From Temnopleurus reevesii (lineage: Eukaryota; Echinodermata; Echinoidea; Temnopleuroida; Temnopleuridae): DNA of 64,000 nucleotides. This document shows, in pieces, positions 12,349 through 24,183 of this stretch. Position numbers and translations under genes: made by a program. The DNA is taken from contig BQKZ01000279.1 in assembly GCA_036244855.1 (NCBI GenBank), positions 178,196-242,195 on the forward strand, in the 5' to 3' direction. The notes below the pieces were generated by a model. It saw nothing but the letters and a program-made list of their open reading frames with translations. It made no database searches and was not told the origin of the DNA. Within the stretch, counting starts at the first letter, position 1. Each line of letters opens with the position of its first letter.

Positions 12349-15300
12349 TTCATTTACATTAATTTATTGAGGTGGCCTATCCAACTATAAGTCTGTGTCC
12401 AATGGAAAATAAAAAGCTTGTATAATAGTTAAAAGCATTCAAGAATACAAGTGAAAATCAACACATGGTACATACATTATGAATGAATTATTGTATAGCA
12501 GGCTCAAAGTTGTAACGCAAAGTTTAACATAAAGATAAATTAAAGTAATCGCTTGCTCAATGGATCAACATATTGTACATAAATGTACATGTACATAGGC
12601 GATACCTTCTGGTGAATTATTATGAAAAGTGCTACATCATGTTTGGTAAAAAATACAATTGCATGTAAATTATTTCTGCTTGAAGCAGGTTTCATCATGG
12701 GGAACGTTTAGTGGCAATACAACACCACAAACCTTCAAAAACTCACCAAGCCATGGCTGCAGCTAGAATTATCGTGAAAAGAAAATTGAAAATCACCAAC
12801 CCTTGAAAATCCAACCTTGAAAAAGAATACGCGTGAAACTTACACCTAAAAAGTAAAGGAAACTAAATAATATGCTGCCTGTCAATCTGGTGTTGCTATT
12901 TTCAAAGATTCTTTGTTGTTGTATTTTTAATGATCGACACAGAACAAATTGGCCTAGAGGGATATCCATTCTTAAAATTTCACGCTCTGGTTCTACTCTT
13001 GTTGTTATTGTGATCTCGTAGCTCTGTCCACTAATAATACAATAACCACTTTTGAGTGGGTATCAAAGTAAGACCACTCTTTATTGTAATAAAATGTGGA
13101 TATACATTCGAAACGATATGACAATGAAACCATTTTTCCTCACCAAAATGAGGCACGTATGATCATTCATTTCGTATTTTTCTCGCGTTCTCTCCCCTTC
13201 TATAACGCCTTCTCTTGTTTGCCCCTTCCTTAGCAGCCTAGCAGCTTGAAGAAAATTTCCCCTTCTAAAAGGTATTAGCTGCAATTGAATTGAGCGTGTG
13301 AGTTCCGAAAACTGTTTTATTTGGTTTTGAACAAAACGTATCCATCACAATATTTAGGACATTTTAATTCTAAGTATCCGTTTTTAAATGATATCCGTTT
13401 ATTCACAAATCAACATTTCAGGTTGAATGGCTATATGGCAATTAACAGTCACGTTCTAGTAGTTTTTATTTAAAAAAAGACTCTAAATATCCGCTTTTTT
13501 ATTTAACATATTACAACAACTATACTGAGGGTGGTGAGAATTCGAAAGCTGCTTATTTATTTCTCAATGTGCAATATGAAAAATAAAATTAAATTTGGTA
13601 CTTCAGTTGTGCCCTTTTGCTAGCCCTTTTGCAAGATTTTTTTTAGTGTGTAAAAGCATGATTTTGGTGGTTGTGTAGGGCAAGCAAAGAAAATGAAGAT
13701 TTCAAATCAATCAAGAATTAGAGAGCATGATAAGGATCATTGAAGGATCACTGTCATGATATCGTCTGAAACATAAAAAACGGTCCATGTTTTATTATGA
13801 CATCACAAGTTTGGAGTATACGTCGTCATATTCATAATTCTACACATCATAATCACGTGGGATATAATGGATAGTGGACTCTCTATTATTCATAATCTAA
13901 ACTCAAATGATTGATAAAGACATTTGAATATAAGTAATTTTTTGTATACATTATGATTTAAAGATATATATAGATGAGTAGAAAAACATTAAAACTTGTG
14001 TTCTTTTTCTTGATTTGTACAAGGTGTATAAATCACCAATTTATATTTTTTCCTCTCTGTTCTCCAGGTCCTCTTTCTAAATCCTTTCAAGGAATGTGGC
14101 ATCACGAAGTGTTCCCAGCACTCACGTTAAGTTGTAGATTCCAATTGTTTCTCAAATGGACTGTGACATTCCACAAAAAGAAATCTGTCAAACATAAATA
14201 TGAGAAGGAGACTCATCAAATATTGAACAATACAGCTAAACTAACACAGACGATATTTTATCAAAATATATACAGGAGCCAAGAATAAACTGTGATTTGT
14301 GCTCTCTGTATCGGAACAGAACAAACTAATAAATCAACAGAAGGAGAAATATCAACAGATTACGAAGAGTAAATTGATTTCAGTCAAATATTGAAAGATG
14401 GTATTAGAATTGATACAATTTGGACACCTGTAAAGTGGTATACAAATATTGTTGTTAGCTCCAATGTGCGGGGTAGACACGGTGAAGCAAGGGGGTACGT
14501 CCGGGCGGGCTAGACGGCTCGTGCCACTCTATCAGTCTATTGACTGATCGCACAAGTATGAAATAGATGTTGTATTGGTTTATGCAGATGAATATAAATA
14601 TACTTGGTAGTGGAGAACAAATAGAATAAGATGGGTGACAAGTATGGCGAAGATTCTTATTGACATTTGCCAGTCTTGCGGTTACATGATAATGAGAAAA
14701 ATGCTAATATGGCTCGTGTATGTGTGTACATATTCATCTGAGCTTGGATACAGCAAATGATTAGGATATCGACTTGTTCCCTTGGAAGCAAAAACAGGAC
14801 AGATATGATTTCAAAACGGAAGCTGAAACAACTTGTTCATGCTGTATGTTTTAAACTAGATTCTATGACTATTTATAGACCATGAAGGAAATAGACGAGA
14901 AGTATTCTTATATGGAGCTTGTTTTTTGTCATATTTTATTATCGAGATAACAAAACGATTAGTTTTCATGCTCTACTCGTGATAGAGAAAGAAGGTATGC
15001 GCCAATGTGTCTGCCCCATGTTTCATTTCAAACTCGACTATTTCTATAGCCTTATAGAAACAACAAGGTGTGATCCCAAGGTGCTCTTAGCTTAACCATA
15101 GTCACTTCTTCGTTAATGGTGGGAAATGTGGCGTTAAAAATTATTCTGATTGACCTATATTTCATTTATGATTTGTGTTTTTCTGCGTTCACCGTGTCAA
15201 GTGGTGCAGGACGCAGCCAGACAGTGCTTTGATTCACGCAGTGAGGTACATTGAACATGTCTGACAATGCAAGAGATATCATTGGGAGAGCAATCAGCTA

Positions 15301-15650
15301 TGGATAACAGTGGAACAATTGTTGAAGCAATGAGTGGGAGTATTTAGGTCTTCATTCCAATTCGCTCCTAGAATCAAGTGATATCCCCATTCGTGTGTGA
15401 TACAATCGGAGGGTGGCTCAATGAATAGCCAATTCGCTGGGATCAGTCAAAATAAGAAGGAAAAATAACGGGGCTTTAAACATTTGGACGGTAGCTTATT
15501 GATGTTTAATCGCCAGGTATTCATCAACAAACAGCCCTATAAATGCCACATCATTTCCCCTTGGGGATCAGAGGGCGAAAAGAAGTTTTTTTTTCAGAAT
15601 AGAAATCTATCAATGAGTTTAGAGTGATCAATCTAAGAGATACACCATCT
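12349..15650. other. Non-coding intergenic DNA
   Basis: There is no convincing exon. A small GC-richer island at 14461-14545 stands out from the AT-rich surroundings but has no recognised motif or gene. Confidence 0.5.
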
Positions 15651-15830
15651 GGGGCCAATTGCACGAAATAGTCTTAGCTATCCTCTTCATGCTAAGGCGT
15701 CTTAAGTTCTTATGCCACCCTCTTAACATAGTCAAACTAACGCTAATGCCTATGTTACGAGGGTGGCACAAGAAGTTAAGACGTCTCAACAAGAAGAGGA
15801 TAGATAAGACCATTTCGAGCAACCGGCCCC
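15651..15830. mobile_element. 180-bp foldback (long hairpin) element, GGGGCC ends
   Basis: Almost the whole element is an inverted repeat. It starts GGGGCCAATTGCACGAAATA (15651-15670) and ends with the reverse complement of GGGGCCGGTTGCTCGAAATG (15811-15830). Inner blocks such as CTATCCTCTT, GTCTTAA-TTCTT and GCCACCCTC also pair across a loop near 15730-15755. As a result the two strands encode almost the same peptide, which is a symmetry artefact and not a gene. It shares its GGGGCC ends with the element at 12006-12135. A target duplication is not clear. Confidence 0.85.
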
Positions 15831-16990
15831 TGATCGTCTTTTATCAAACCTAAAGGTTTGACATTAAAAGTACAGAGTCTGAAAGAGATTGTGTTAAGGT
15901 AAAAACGGTTCCCGTCAATATGTGTCTAAAATCTGGGCTGATGGATTACCTGCTTGTATTATAGAACAAATTGATGATTATTATAGTACTAAAAATGTGA
16001 AAGAGATTGTTGCAAGCGGAATGACAACAAATAATTCACATATTGGTTATATCTTGATCCCATGCGAATTTTGGCGTCAATTAAATAAATGAAGACAAAA
16101 ACACTTGCAAATACAAAGAGTTGCAAAACTATGTAAACTGATTAACTCGATTTATTTATGTCCGAATGATTATTCATTAGAATAGTTTTAATGTTATCAT
16201 TTTGCTATATGTAAAAAATGGTGCATATAAACATTCAGAGCCAGTGTTGCCGATAGGCCTATAACTTCGTTTAAAATTCTCCCACCTGATGTAGTTTGTA
16301 TGAGTCCAATCCTTCACCCTATTCCCTTCCAATCCTATTTAAGCGACACTGAAGCCAAAAGCTACTGGAAAAGGTGTCGATTTAAAACCATTTTGTATAA
16401 CAGGTTCTGATGTATCTTGACGATACTGCCTCAAGTCGTTCTACATTCTCTTGTAAGCTACAGAGTACATCCATTACCCCGACCATTCTAAATGCTGCTG
16501 AACGAACAACACTTAAAGAGATCGTGACACTTTAAAACGCGTCCATACGATGTGTTCACATCAGACTGTAAAACGTTTTTAAAGCCATTTCATTGACTTT
16601 AAATTTGAAGTATTAGGCTTTATAGTCTAAAAGAAAAAAATCTATCTGGGCATCAAATACACCATGATTTACTAAACTACATGAATTTGTTAGAAGTTAG
16701 AGTTTATTATGATCTTAGATGAAAAAGAAATATTGAACGATGATTTCCAAACTCAAGTTTATCTGCACTCCATCAACATAATGCAAAACATTGACAACTC
16801 ATTTCCAATGAGCAGTTGATATTTATTTGCAAATTGCGAATAAGAATATAAAGGGCTTATATCATGTTGGTCATGTTATTTAAATACTCACGAAGCTATT
16901 TAAGTGAATATATGCTTGTTTACGAACTGTTTTTCTTCTTAACAAATATTCTTGTGTAATACGTGCTTATGGACATTATAATGCTTATAA
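15831..16990. other. Non-coding intergenic DNA
   Basis: Nothing recognisable apart from isolated forkhead-like words (for example TTGTTTACG near 16920). Confidence 0.5.
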
Positions 16991-16993
16991 CAG

Positions 16994-17430
16994 TAGTAAT
17001 AATGATAATATGCAATTTATATAACGCATGCATCCACACTGCGCCGGAGCTCAAGTTGGCTTGCGTTATTATAACCCAGGCTTTATGGTATGGTATGGTA
17101 TGGTACTATATTCCCAATCAGTAAAAAGACATATAACATATACATAATACGAAATAAGAATACATTTGACAAATTTACATGTGAAAAAAATAACTTGCAA
17201 TTAATAAGATTGGCTGGATTGCCCTTTCAGATGAATTAAAATAAATACTTCTGTTCTTCCGCTTTAGCGTTTTGCCACCAGCGCTCTAGCGATTTAAGGA
17301 ATAGATATTCATGGCCAGTACCCATGTATCTCAACAGGGACGAGTGCAGCACAATCTTGATGACTTTCTCGCTGAAGGAAATGAATCTTATGGTTGAGTG
17401 CGAAAGTCGGAACCACTACACCACGTCGCC
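16994..17430 (-). mobile_element. tRNA-derived SINE, second copy, split by an insertion
   Basis: This is the same family as 8091-8382. It shares the AT-rich tail with TGCAATTTATATA (17011-17023), the body words GAATAGATATTC and GCTGAAGGAAAT, and the head CACTACACCACGTCGCC (17414-17430). It is interrupted at 17085-17260 by another element. The B box is badly decayed, so the copy is old. Confidence 0.75.
17085..17265 (-). mobile_element. Nested LINE 3' fragment with (ATACC)n tail and GCTTT duplication
   Basis: Inserted inside the SINE. Read on the minus strand it ends in four tandem ATACC units (17085-17104 on the plus strand as ATGGT/GGTAT). The interrupted SINE sequence GCTTT is present at both edges (17080-17084 and 17261-17265), which fits a 5-bp target-site duplication. 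The segment is 176 bp, non-coding, and looks like a 5'-truncated retrotransposon 3' end. Confidence 0.7.
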
Positions 17431-20400
17431 TCCATTTATACCTCCCATGAATGAAAGTTCTGGTTAGTTTACAATCAACATATATATAATTTCTATAATT
17501 TCATGAAAAATAATATAAAATAATGTTAAATACCACGGCATCATCAGACGAATAAAACGCTGTATGGACACACCCTTGCCCTCACGACATGAAATAAGCA
17601 TGGATGAAGACATCATCTTGGCCTATGTGATGACTCTGTTTTGTGGTTGTTGGCATATTTCCGGGACCATTTCCCGTCTTGGCACCCTCCTCGTGTCCAT
17701 AAGTCCACTCCTGACTCGAAGAGCATCTATTACAAGCTACGAGATGATGCGATCCCTCATCATCCCCTTGGAGATGGAAGGCAGGAAAGAGATGAGGAGA
17801 GGGATGAGGATAGTTAGTGGGCTGGGAAGATATGATATAATGAGAGAGATAGAGATTGAGATATACGGAATAGGAAAGGGTAGGAGAGTGAAATGAAGAG
17901 GGAAAGAAAGATCGAAAGAAAGAGAGAAATAGAAAGAGAGAAGGGGAAGGGATAGGGGAGTACGCAGTCATTTTGCATTTTGGAATTTTGAAATTAAGGA
18001 ACATTTGCGCCAACGAACACAGGTTGCAAGATAAAAGTAATGATAAACACTGTATTTATCGTTTTTTCTAAACGTTACTGTGAGACATACGGAGAGAGGG
18101 GTAAAGAGAGAAAGAAATAGAAAGAGAGATGGGGTAGAGAAAGGCAGGGAAAGAGAAAGGTTAAAGAGCATACTCACTCTAATTCCATACCATTTAGAAG
18201 TAGCCCGTAGCCATATTTCACACTTAATATCCGTTTGATTTGAGATTAATCGAGAAGAGCATGGTGGTGTAGCATGCTTACAACTCTCAATCTATCTCGT
18301 TAAGGAATCATTCTCCTGGCAACCCATCTCGTTCATATCATCACCCCAAATGCTCTTTATATTCTAACCTGGAAATGCTCCGAATTTTCATGACATGTTT
18401 AATGTTTAGAAGCAGGAATAAAGCTTTCGGACATTATGACATCAATACTAATCATAATGATCATCTGATTATAATAGTTAATATTTCATCTTTTATAATA
18501 ACAAAATATGAATGTTTAGCACAGCTTTATCAGGAATATTGATATCGAATACTTTTTATTTTCCTTTAAGATATGTATAGTTTTGTTGATACGGCCACTT
18601 TCTGATGTGTATGTCTGTTTTCTGATAATCTTATACTACACTTTTCAATATATTTTCCTTTCTTAATTTTCTATGATGTATATGAATTTAAATTTAAATT
18701 TCGAATTTCAATACAAATAGTACCCAGGACCTACTTCCTGAAAGTAATGTAGTAACAATGGTAATGTCGATGATCGTCCATTGTCCATTAGGCGCTCAAA
18801 ATGATACACACGCAAATAATTGAAATACATATGAATACATGTAGCTTTATTCAATCGTTATTCATTCATTTATTTATCTATGTATTTATTTAGTTACTTA
18901 TATATCTTTATGCTTACCTAAATTTATATGGTTTAACAGAATAGCCTCATCATCATTAATAAAATGTAAAAAGCGCAACGAACAGTAAGCTATATAGTGA
19001 CATGAATGTTCACAAACAATCGATAATATTTTCATATTGGCCAGACACCTGTTGATCTGTTTGGGTGTTTTCATGAAGATGTTAATGAAAATTAGAGAGT
19101 ACTCCCCCAAACGCTTAAAATGTCTTAATAACAAGTTTACCAATCGATAAGAGAAAACTCTACTTCCACGACTAGCATTGTATTGAATCCTAACATGAGA
19201 TGCTCCAACATTCATTATTAATTACACGTCCCGTAATTACACCAAGCGGGCACTGAGTGATACAAGCTGATGCAATAAAACATCCAACATTGTGGAGCTC
19301 TCCAGCGCAGTCCTAGCCGGTTTGCTGTCTTCATCTCGACTGTTACGTAATTCTCGTATTGAGCGCCTTTGTTTCGTCTTCCTCACCTGGGCCGAGTGAG
19401 TCCTGGCGCCATAATGGACTTTCAAGTTGCCGACGACTGGATGACGAGATGAAGAGAGAATAAGAAAGAGAGGATGAAAGAGGCGGGGAATATACATTGA
19501 TATCCTCAGGGATCAATATAACGAGGCTCACATGGGACAAAGGGATCGGAAATGATTTGGTATGTGTTGGGGACAGCACAAACATCCCTGAACATAAAGC
19601 GATGGAAATAATAAAGATAAAAAATGGACAGATATATAATTTTCGTAAATGAGAGACAGTTCAAAGAAAAAAAAGAGGTAATGAATTTAGATACTGGTGT
19701 GTCGTCAATGAGGTATTTGTGTGAATCTAGAATACAAACGTAAATGGATGGGGGAATAATTTGTTTCAAACTTGCTGCTCAAATTGTGCTAATATCTGAT
19801 ATAAGTTGCTTACATTCATTTCATCAAAGCTATGTACACACGTCTGTCAAGCGATACGATACATGACATCTTGATGCAAATAACTCTCGTTCATGTTGTA
19901 TGATGTTATACACGATATATATCGATATTCATATAACTTCGTCTTCATAAGATGAAGGTGAAAGAAACTCCCCAAGTCCCCTACCCTCCATTATAAACAG
20001 GTGACCTTGACATAAAATGGAATGAAATCGAATTCCATGGAGCAGAAAGAAAGAGAGAGTGAGATCCTTTTCCTGAGAAAGTACAGAGGGGAGAAGGTGA
20101 TGGCATTCTCTCGAGGAATCTCTGCGTACATCAGACTGCATCAAGCTCTCCGCCACCGTAATATCCCTCCAAAACACGGCGGGTTTGGCGCCATAGTTTG
20201 GCGATTTCACGCACTTTATCCACCAATGTGCTATAACTTTGGCGTTTTGGGCGTTTTTTTCTTCTAATGTCCCTAATGCCCAGAATAGACGAGAAAAAAG
20301 TTAAACATATTTGGGTTCCTCCGCTTATTCCAAACTTATCATGATTATTAGGGAAGAGTTGTAGCTTAAAGGGACCTGTTTTAATGACATTGTTCATGAA

Positions 20401-20790
20401 CGAAATACACCATTTTCCTCTAATCATTCTATGGCGCATAAAGGATTATAAAGTTGATAATGTAATGACGAATGTGATTATAGCATGGTCATATCTTTAA
20501 AAAATGTAAAGAGGGTAGAGGAATTCTATTCTTTGGCTACGAATAAGAAAAAGTCATTAGCTAATCTGGAATTAGCGCTAACTGATTTTAAACCGATTGA
20601 TAATGGACATGGGGATAGCCTTTACGGTAAGCAGCAGACGACATCCAATTTTAAAGAATTGGACTCGATCGATCACTCAAAACGAAAATCAATATCCCCA
20701 TTGGGTCTCAAGTGATAAATCATTCTCCCTTTCTTTTTCCCAGTCTCTCTTTTACCTCTTATAATACACCTTTATAGTCTGGTTTCACCT
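17431..20790. other. Non-coding DNA with a long purine-rich tract
   Basis: At 17870-18175 the plus strand is strongly purine-biased, with GAAAGA and GAGAGA words, and produces spurious Ser/Pro/Leu-rich open frames on the minus strand. More complex sequence lies at 19290-19450 and 20080-20270. The latter contains a palindromic TTTGGCGCCA (about 20185-20194), an E2F-type word. No exon is supported. Confidence 0.5.
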
Positions 20791-20791
20791 A

Positions 20792-20812
20792 TTCTCTCTC
20801 TCTCCCCCCCCC

Positions 20813-20865
<53 letters not shown>

Positions 20866-20960
20866 TTCCTCCCCCTCTCTCTCTTCCCTCTCCCCCCTCT
20901 CTATACCCATCCTCTCACCCTCCCTTTCTCTCACCCCATCCTTTCAACGCCCCTCTTCCT
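20792..20960. repeat. Polypyrimidine tract with a perfect (CT)20 core
   Basis: A long C/T-only region on the plus strand. The core at 20821-20860 is pure CT dinucleotide, followed by CCCTCTT-type words. Such mirror-symmetric polypyrimidine DNA can form triplexes and is a common site of length polymorphism. Confidence 0.9.
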
Positions 20961-23275
20961 TTTCTCTCCACCCTTACATTATCTCTGTTATATTCTTACT
21001 CTTTTAAGCGTTACATTTCATTAACAAATGCATGGCTACAATTATAAACCATTAAAGTTAAGTGTTATTCTGTTCTTCTCTATTGAGATATTCCCACTCT
21101 CTCTTAATTCGTCTCAATTACTAGTCTCTGTCGTTCACACAATTCACAAGATGCTCCTCATGTTCCCCTTCATACTCTAAATAATACTTTTCTTCCATCA
21201 CCCTCTTTGTTCCTCATTATCTCGTTCTTTCTTCCACCGCTTAATTCCTCGATTTCACTTGGACTTATGTATTCTGTATTTTATTGAAATCCCATTTTTT
21301 TTTCAACGAATCAACTACATTGTACGTTTTGATCTTCATATGACATAGTATACAAAATAAATAATGAACCCGTTGTATATCAGATCAAGTAATTTTGCTC
21401 CTTGTCCAAGGGTAAGGTATAGGAAATAATTATAAATTTCTTTTGCACAATATTTGATTGAAAACGTAATTCACCTTGGCTATGAGCATGAAATTATATA
21501 TAACTTATATAATTGAAGAGCAAAGATTGATCCCACAGAAATTCAAAATGGGTTTAATTACAATCTAACAAATTCGTTATATGATCTTCAAACTATTATC
21601 CTTTTATTGAAGTAGTAAAATATCTCACATGGGTTTATTCCCTTTTAACTGATATTTCATTTCAAATGTGTATTTTTATTGATTGCTCCTTGTCTACTCT
21701 GTATTTTCTCGCTCTGTGCAAGCCTTTGTCTGTATTTTCTCACCCATCAACAACTTGTTGTATTCCTCTGTTGCATAAACATTTATACTATATCTATTTT
21801 AATTTTGTATGTACTTTTTTTCGATGGGTTGGTTCAGTTTGCAGTCGCATTATTGTTTCTTGGTTTGCTGATTAAAATACTATAGGACTCGACATGCTTG
21901 AGATGCTGAAAAGCATGAAAAGAGCGAGCGTTTTCTCGAGCACTCTCGCGTCCATTGTGCGTTAATTAGTCTGCAATTAGTTGTCAAGACGTTATTATTG
22001 TTGTGTATAATGGAGGGGTGGTATTATAGCGGAGTGAAGGTACGGACACCGTTATTGGTTCTTTGTGATAGTGTCCGTTAAGGTGTGAAGATGAAACCTG
22101 TCAATCAGAACTGGTCTCAATAAGAGCTGCAATGAGATTAAACAAGTGGAGATGTGTTGAGCCGTCTGCTTGGGGCATTAGTGACACAGCACGTCACAGG
22201 TGCATGAACGTCAAAGCATCCTTCATAATGTCATGCTTCTTGCTTCATTCCGCTTAGTTTTACCTCTGGGTCTTTTATTTTCTAAAGAAAGTGATAAAAA
22301 CGGTTATCCATTCATGCCCTCACCATAAGTCCTCAGCAGAGGTAAAAGCTTTTTGTCTGTTTAAAACTTGCCTCAATCAAAAAGAGCTCCAAGCTCGAAT
22401 TCAGTTCGCAATGCGGGTTGCCGATGCGTGTGCGCACGCAGGCTGTCAAAAGCAACGCAGAAATCGTCACCCCGAAGTCCGATTTTTTGGTATTTTTAAA
22501 AAGTGGCGCGCATCCTTGTTTAATCCCCCTGTGGCAGACGACATCGTAAACCTCAGTGTTTGCTAACATTCACTCAAGCACGGGTTATTTGCAATTGACA
22601 ACATACTAGCAGTCAATCACAGCCCAGCCCCGTTTAGAAGACTCACGAGTCCTATGTACATCTTCCATTCTCCTCCTATTTGCCAACGCATGCTGGTAAA
22701 TGATCAGCAAATAGGTTTGTTTGAAGAACCTTTCAGCTCAGTATCAAATCGTCAACATCGTAACTTATCGCCTCTCCTTTCTAGAATACTGATACACTCT
22801 AGTGTCCGATAAATTTAGCTTTCCCCCTGAGATGAAGGGGGTGGCATACAAGCACTTCGTTGGTTTGTTGGTCAGACGTCCTGCTATTCCTGTACCCTTC
22901 GACCCGTTCTCTATTTTACCTTGCTGATGACGAGAGCAATTTCATATATTTCATGCCATCAGAAACACATTACCCTCTTTAAATAATCTGGTTGCATATC
23001 GACAATCATAGACATGATAAAAATAATTACACGTCTGATTATAAACAAACGAACAAAAGACTAATGACAATATCAATTCTATCTTCCAAATCGAGCAACA
23101 TGTCACTATCTACTATAGATAGCTAGATGATGATACCCAATCAATGCCTGGCATGTTTAAGATTTAGATGATGGTAGGTGAGATTTATAAAGTGGTCCCA
23201 TCTAATTAAACACTGTCAAATACAAAGTAATAAGCTCTACATAAATGAATCCAGGATTTGTCAGCTTACGGGATT
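20961..23275. other. Non-coding intergenic DNA
   Basis: No exon is supported. A higher-complexity island at about 21900-22560 contains a perfect 8-bp inverted repeat (22042-22049 with 22071-22078) next to the T-box half-site AGGTGTGA (22081-22088). It is a possible but unproven regulatory module. Confidence 0.45.
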
Positions 23276-24183
23276 GGGGGGGGGGGGTCTACACAAGAGA
23301 TGGATTACAAGTAAAATAAAAACAAAAACAATCAAAATCTTTTCACTTTGAGGGTGGGGGTGGGAAGGGGACTCTGCAACAGATACTTCTCATATAGAGA
23401 GCTGTGTGCTGTCAATTGAGGTGGGAAGGAAGGAAAGGATGTAGTTTAAAGGCGTGTATCATTCAAATTTGAATATTTACGCCAGAAGAAGAAGAGAGAA
23501 AGAGGATCGCCATCTTAACGTCTCCATCCGAAAGACGGTATGTGACCAGGCTTCAAACACACATGCAGGAACTAACCCAAGTCTATGACTGTCCCGAACA
23601 GCTTGATTTCAGGCGCACGCCACGACGCCTCAGCCAGGGAAGGGGCACTACGACCTCCTTTTATATTTATTCAGGTGACAAAATTTTTACTCAACATTTG
23701 AGTGGGAAATGTGCTTTTTATTGTTTTCCTTAGGCTACTGTATGTTTTAATCTTTCTTTAAATTTTGCTTAGTTTCTGGCTGTTCATATACTGAGAAGCT
23801 GATTTCTAAATTCATTCCAAAAACTACGAAAACAGATATCATAGACACAGTGCGTTTGAGAGTANGGGAGGGTCTCCACTATAGAGATGGATTACAAATA
23901 ACATAAAAACAATTAAAAGCTTTTCACTTAATGGGGAGGGGTTGGGATTGGAAGGGGACTATGCAATAGAGACTTCCCCGTTCATATTTATTTATGTGAC
24001 ACATTTTCACTAAAAATTTGAACGAGAAGTGTACTTTTTATTACTTTCCTTAAGTTATTGTATGTTTATATTTTTCTTTAAACTTTACTTAGTTTATTGC
24101 TGTGCATATACTGAGAAGCTTATTTCTAAATTCATTCCAAAAACTACGAAAACAGATATCATAGACACAGTGCGTTTGAGAGT
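23276..24183 (+). repeat. Direct duplication joined at a single N
   Basis: Unit 1 (23276-23864) and unit 2 (23866-24183) are homologous along their length. Their shared 3' part has GAAGCT-ATTTCTAAATTC and then AAACTACGAAAACAGATATC in both. Unit 1 carries about 265 extra bases (roughly 23392-23656) missing from unit 2. The two units meet exactly at an undetermined base (23865). This may be a true tandem duplication or two alleles placed one after the other by the assembler. Confidence 0.85.

Noticed and set aside
15628..15853. Two open frames on opposite strands encoding very similar peptides
   Set aside because: They are caused by the long inverted repeat at 15651-15830; symmetry explains the similarity.
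17582..18013. 143-codon minus-strand open frame, Ser/Phe/Pro-rich
   Set aside because: Most of it is the translation of a purine-rich tract; no conserved domain or splice context.
20022..20439. Overlapping 80-100 codon frames near 20.2 kb
   Set aside because: No similarity to known families and no flanking splice signals supporting an exon; noted only as a complex island.
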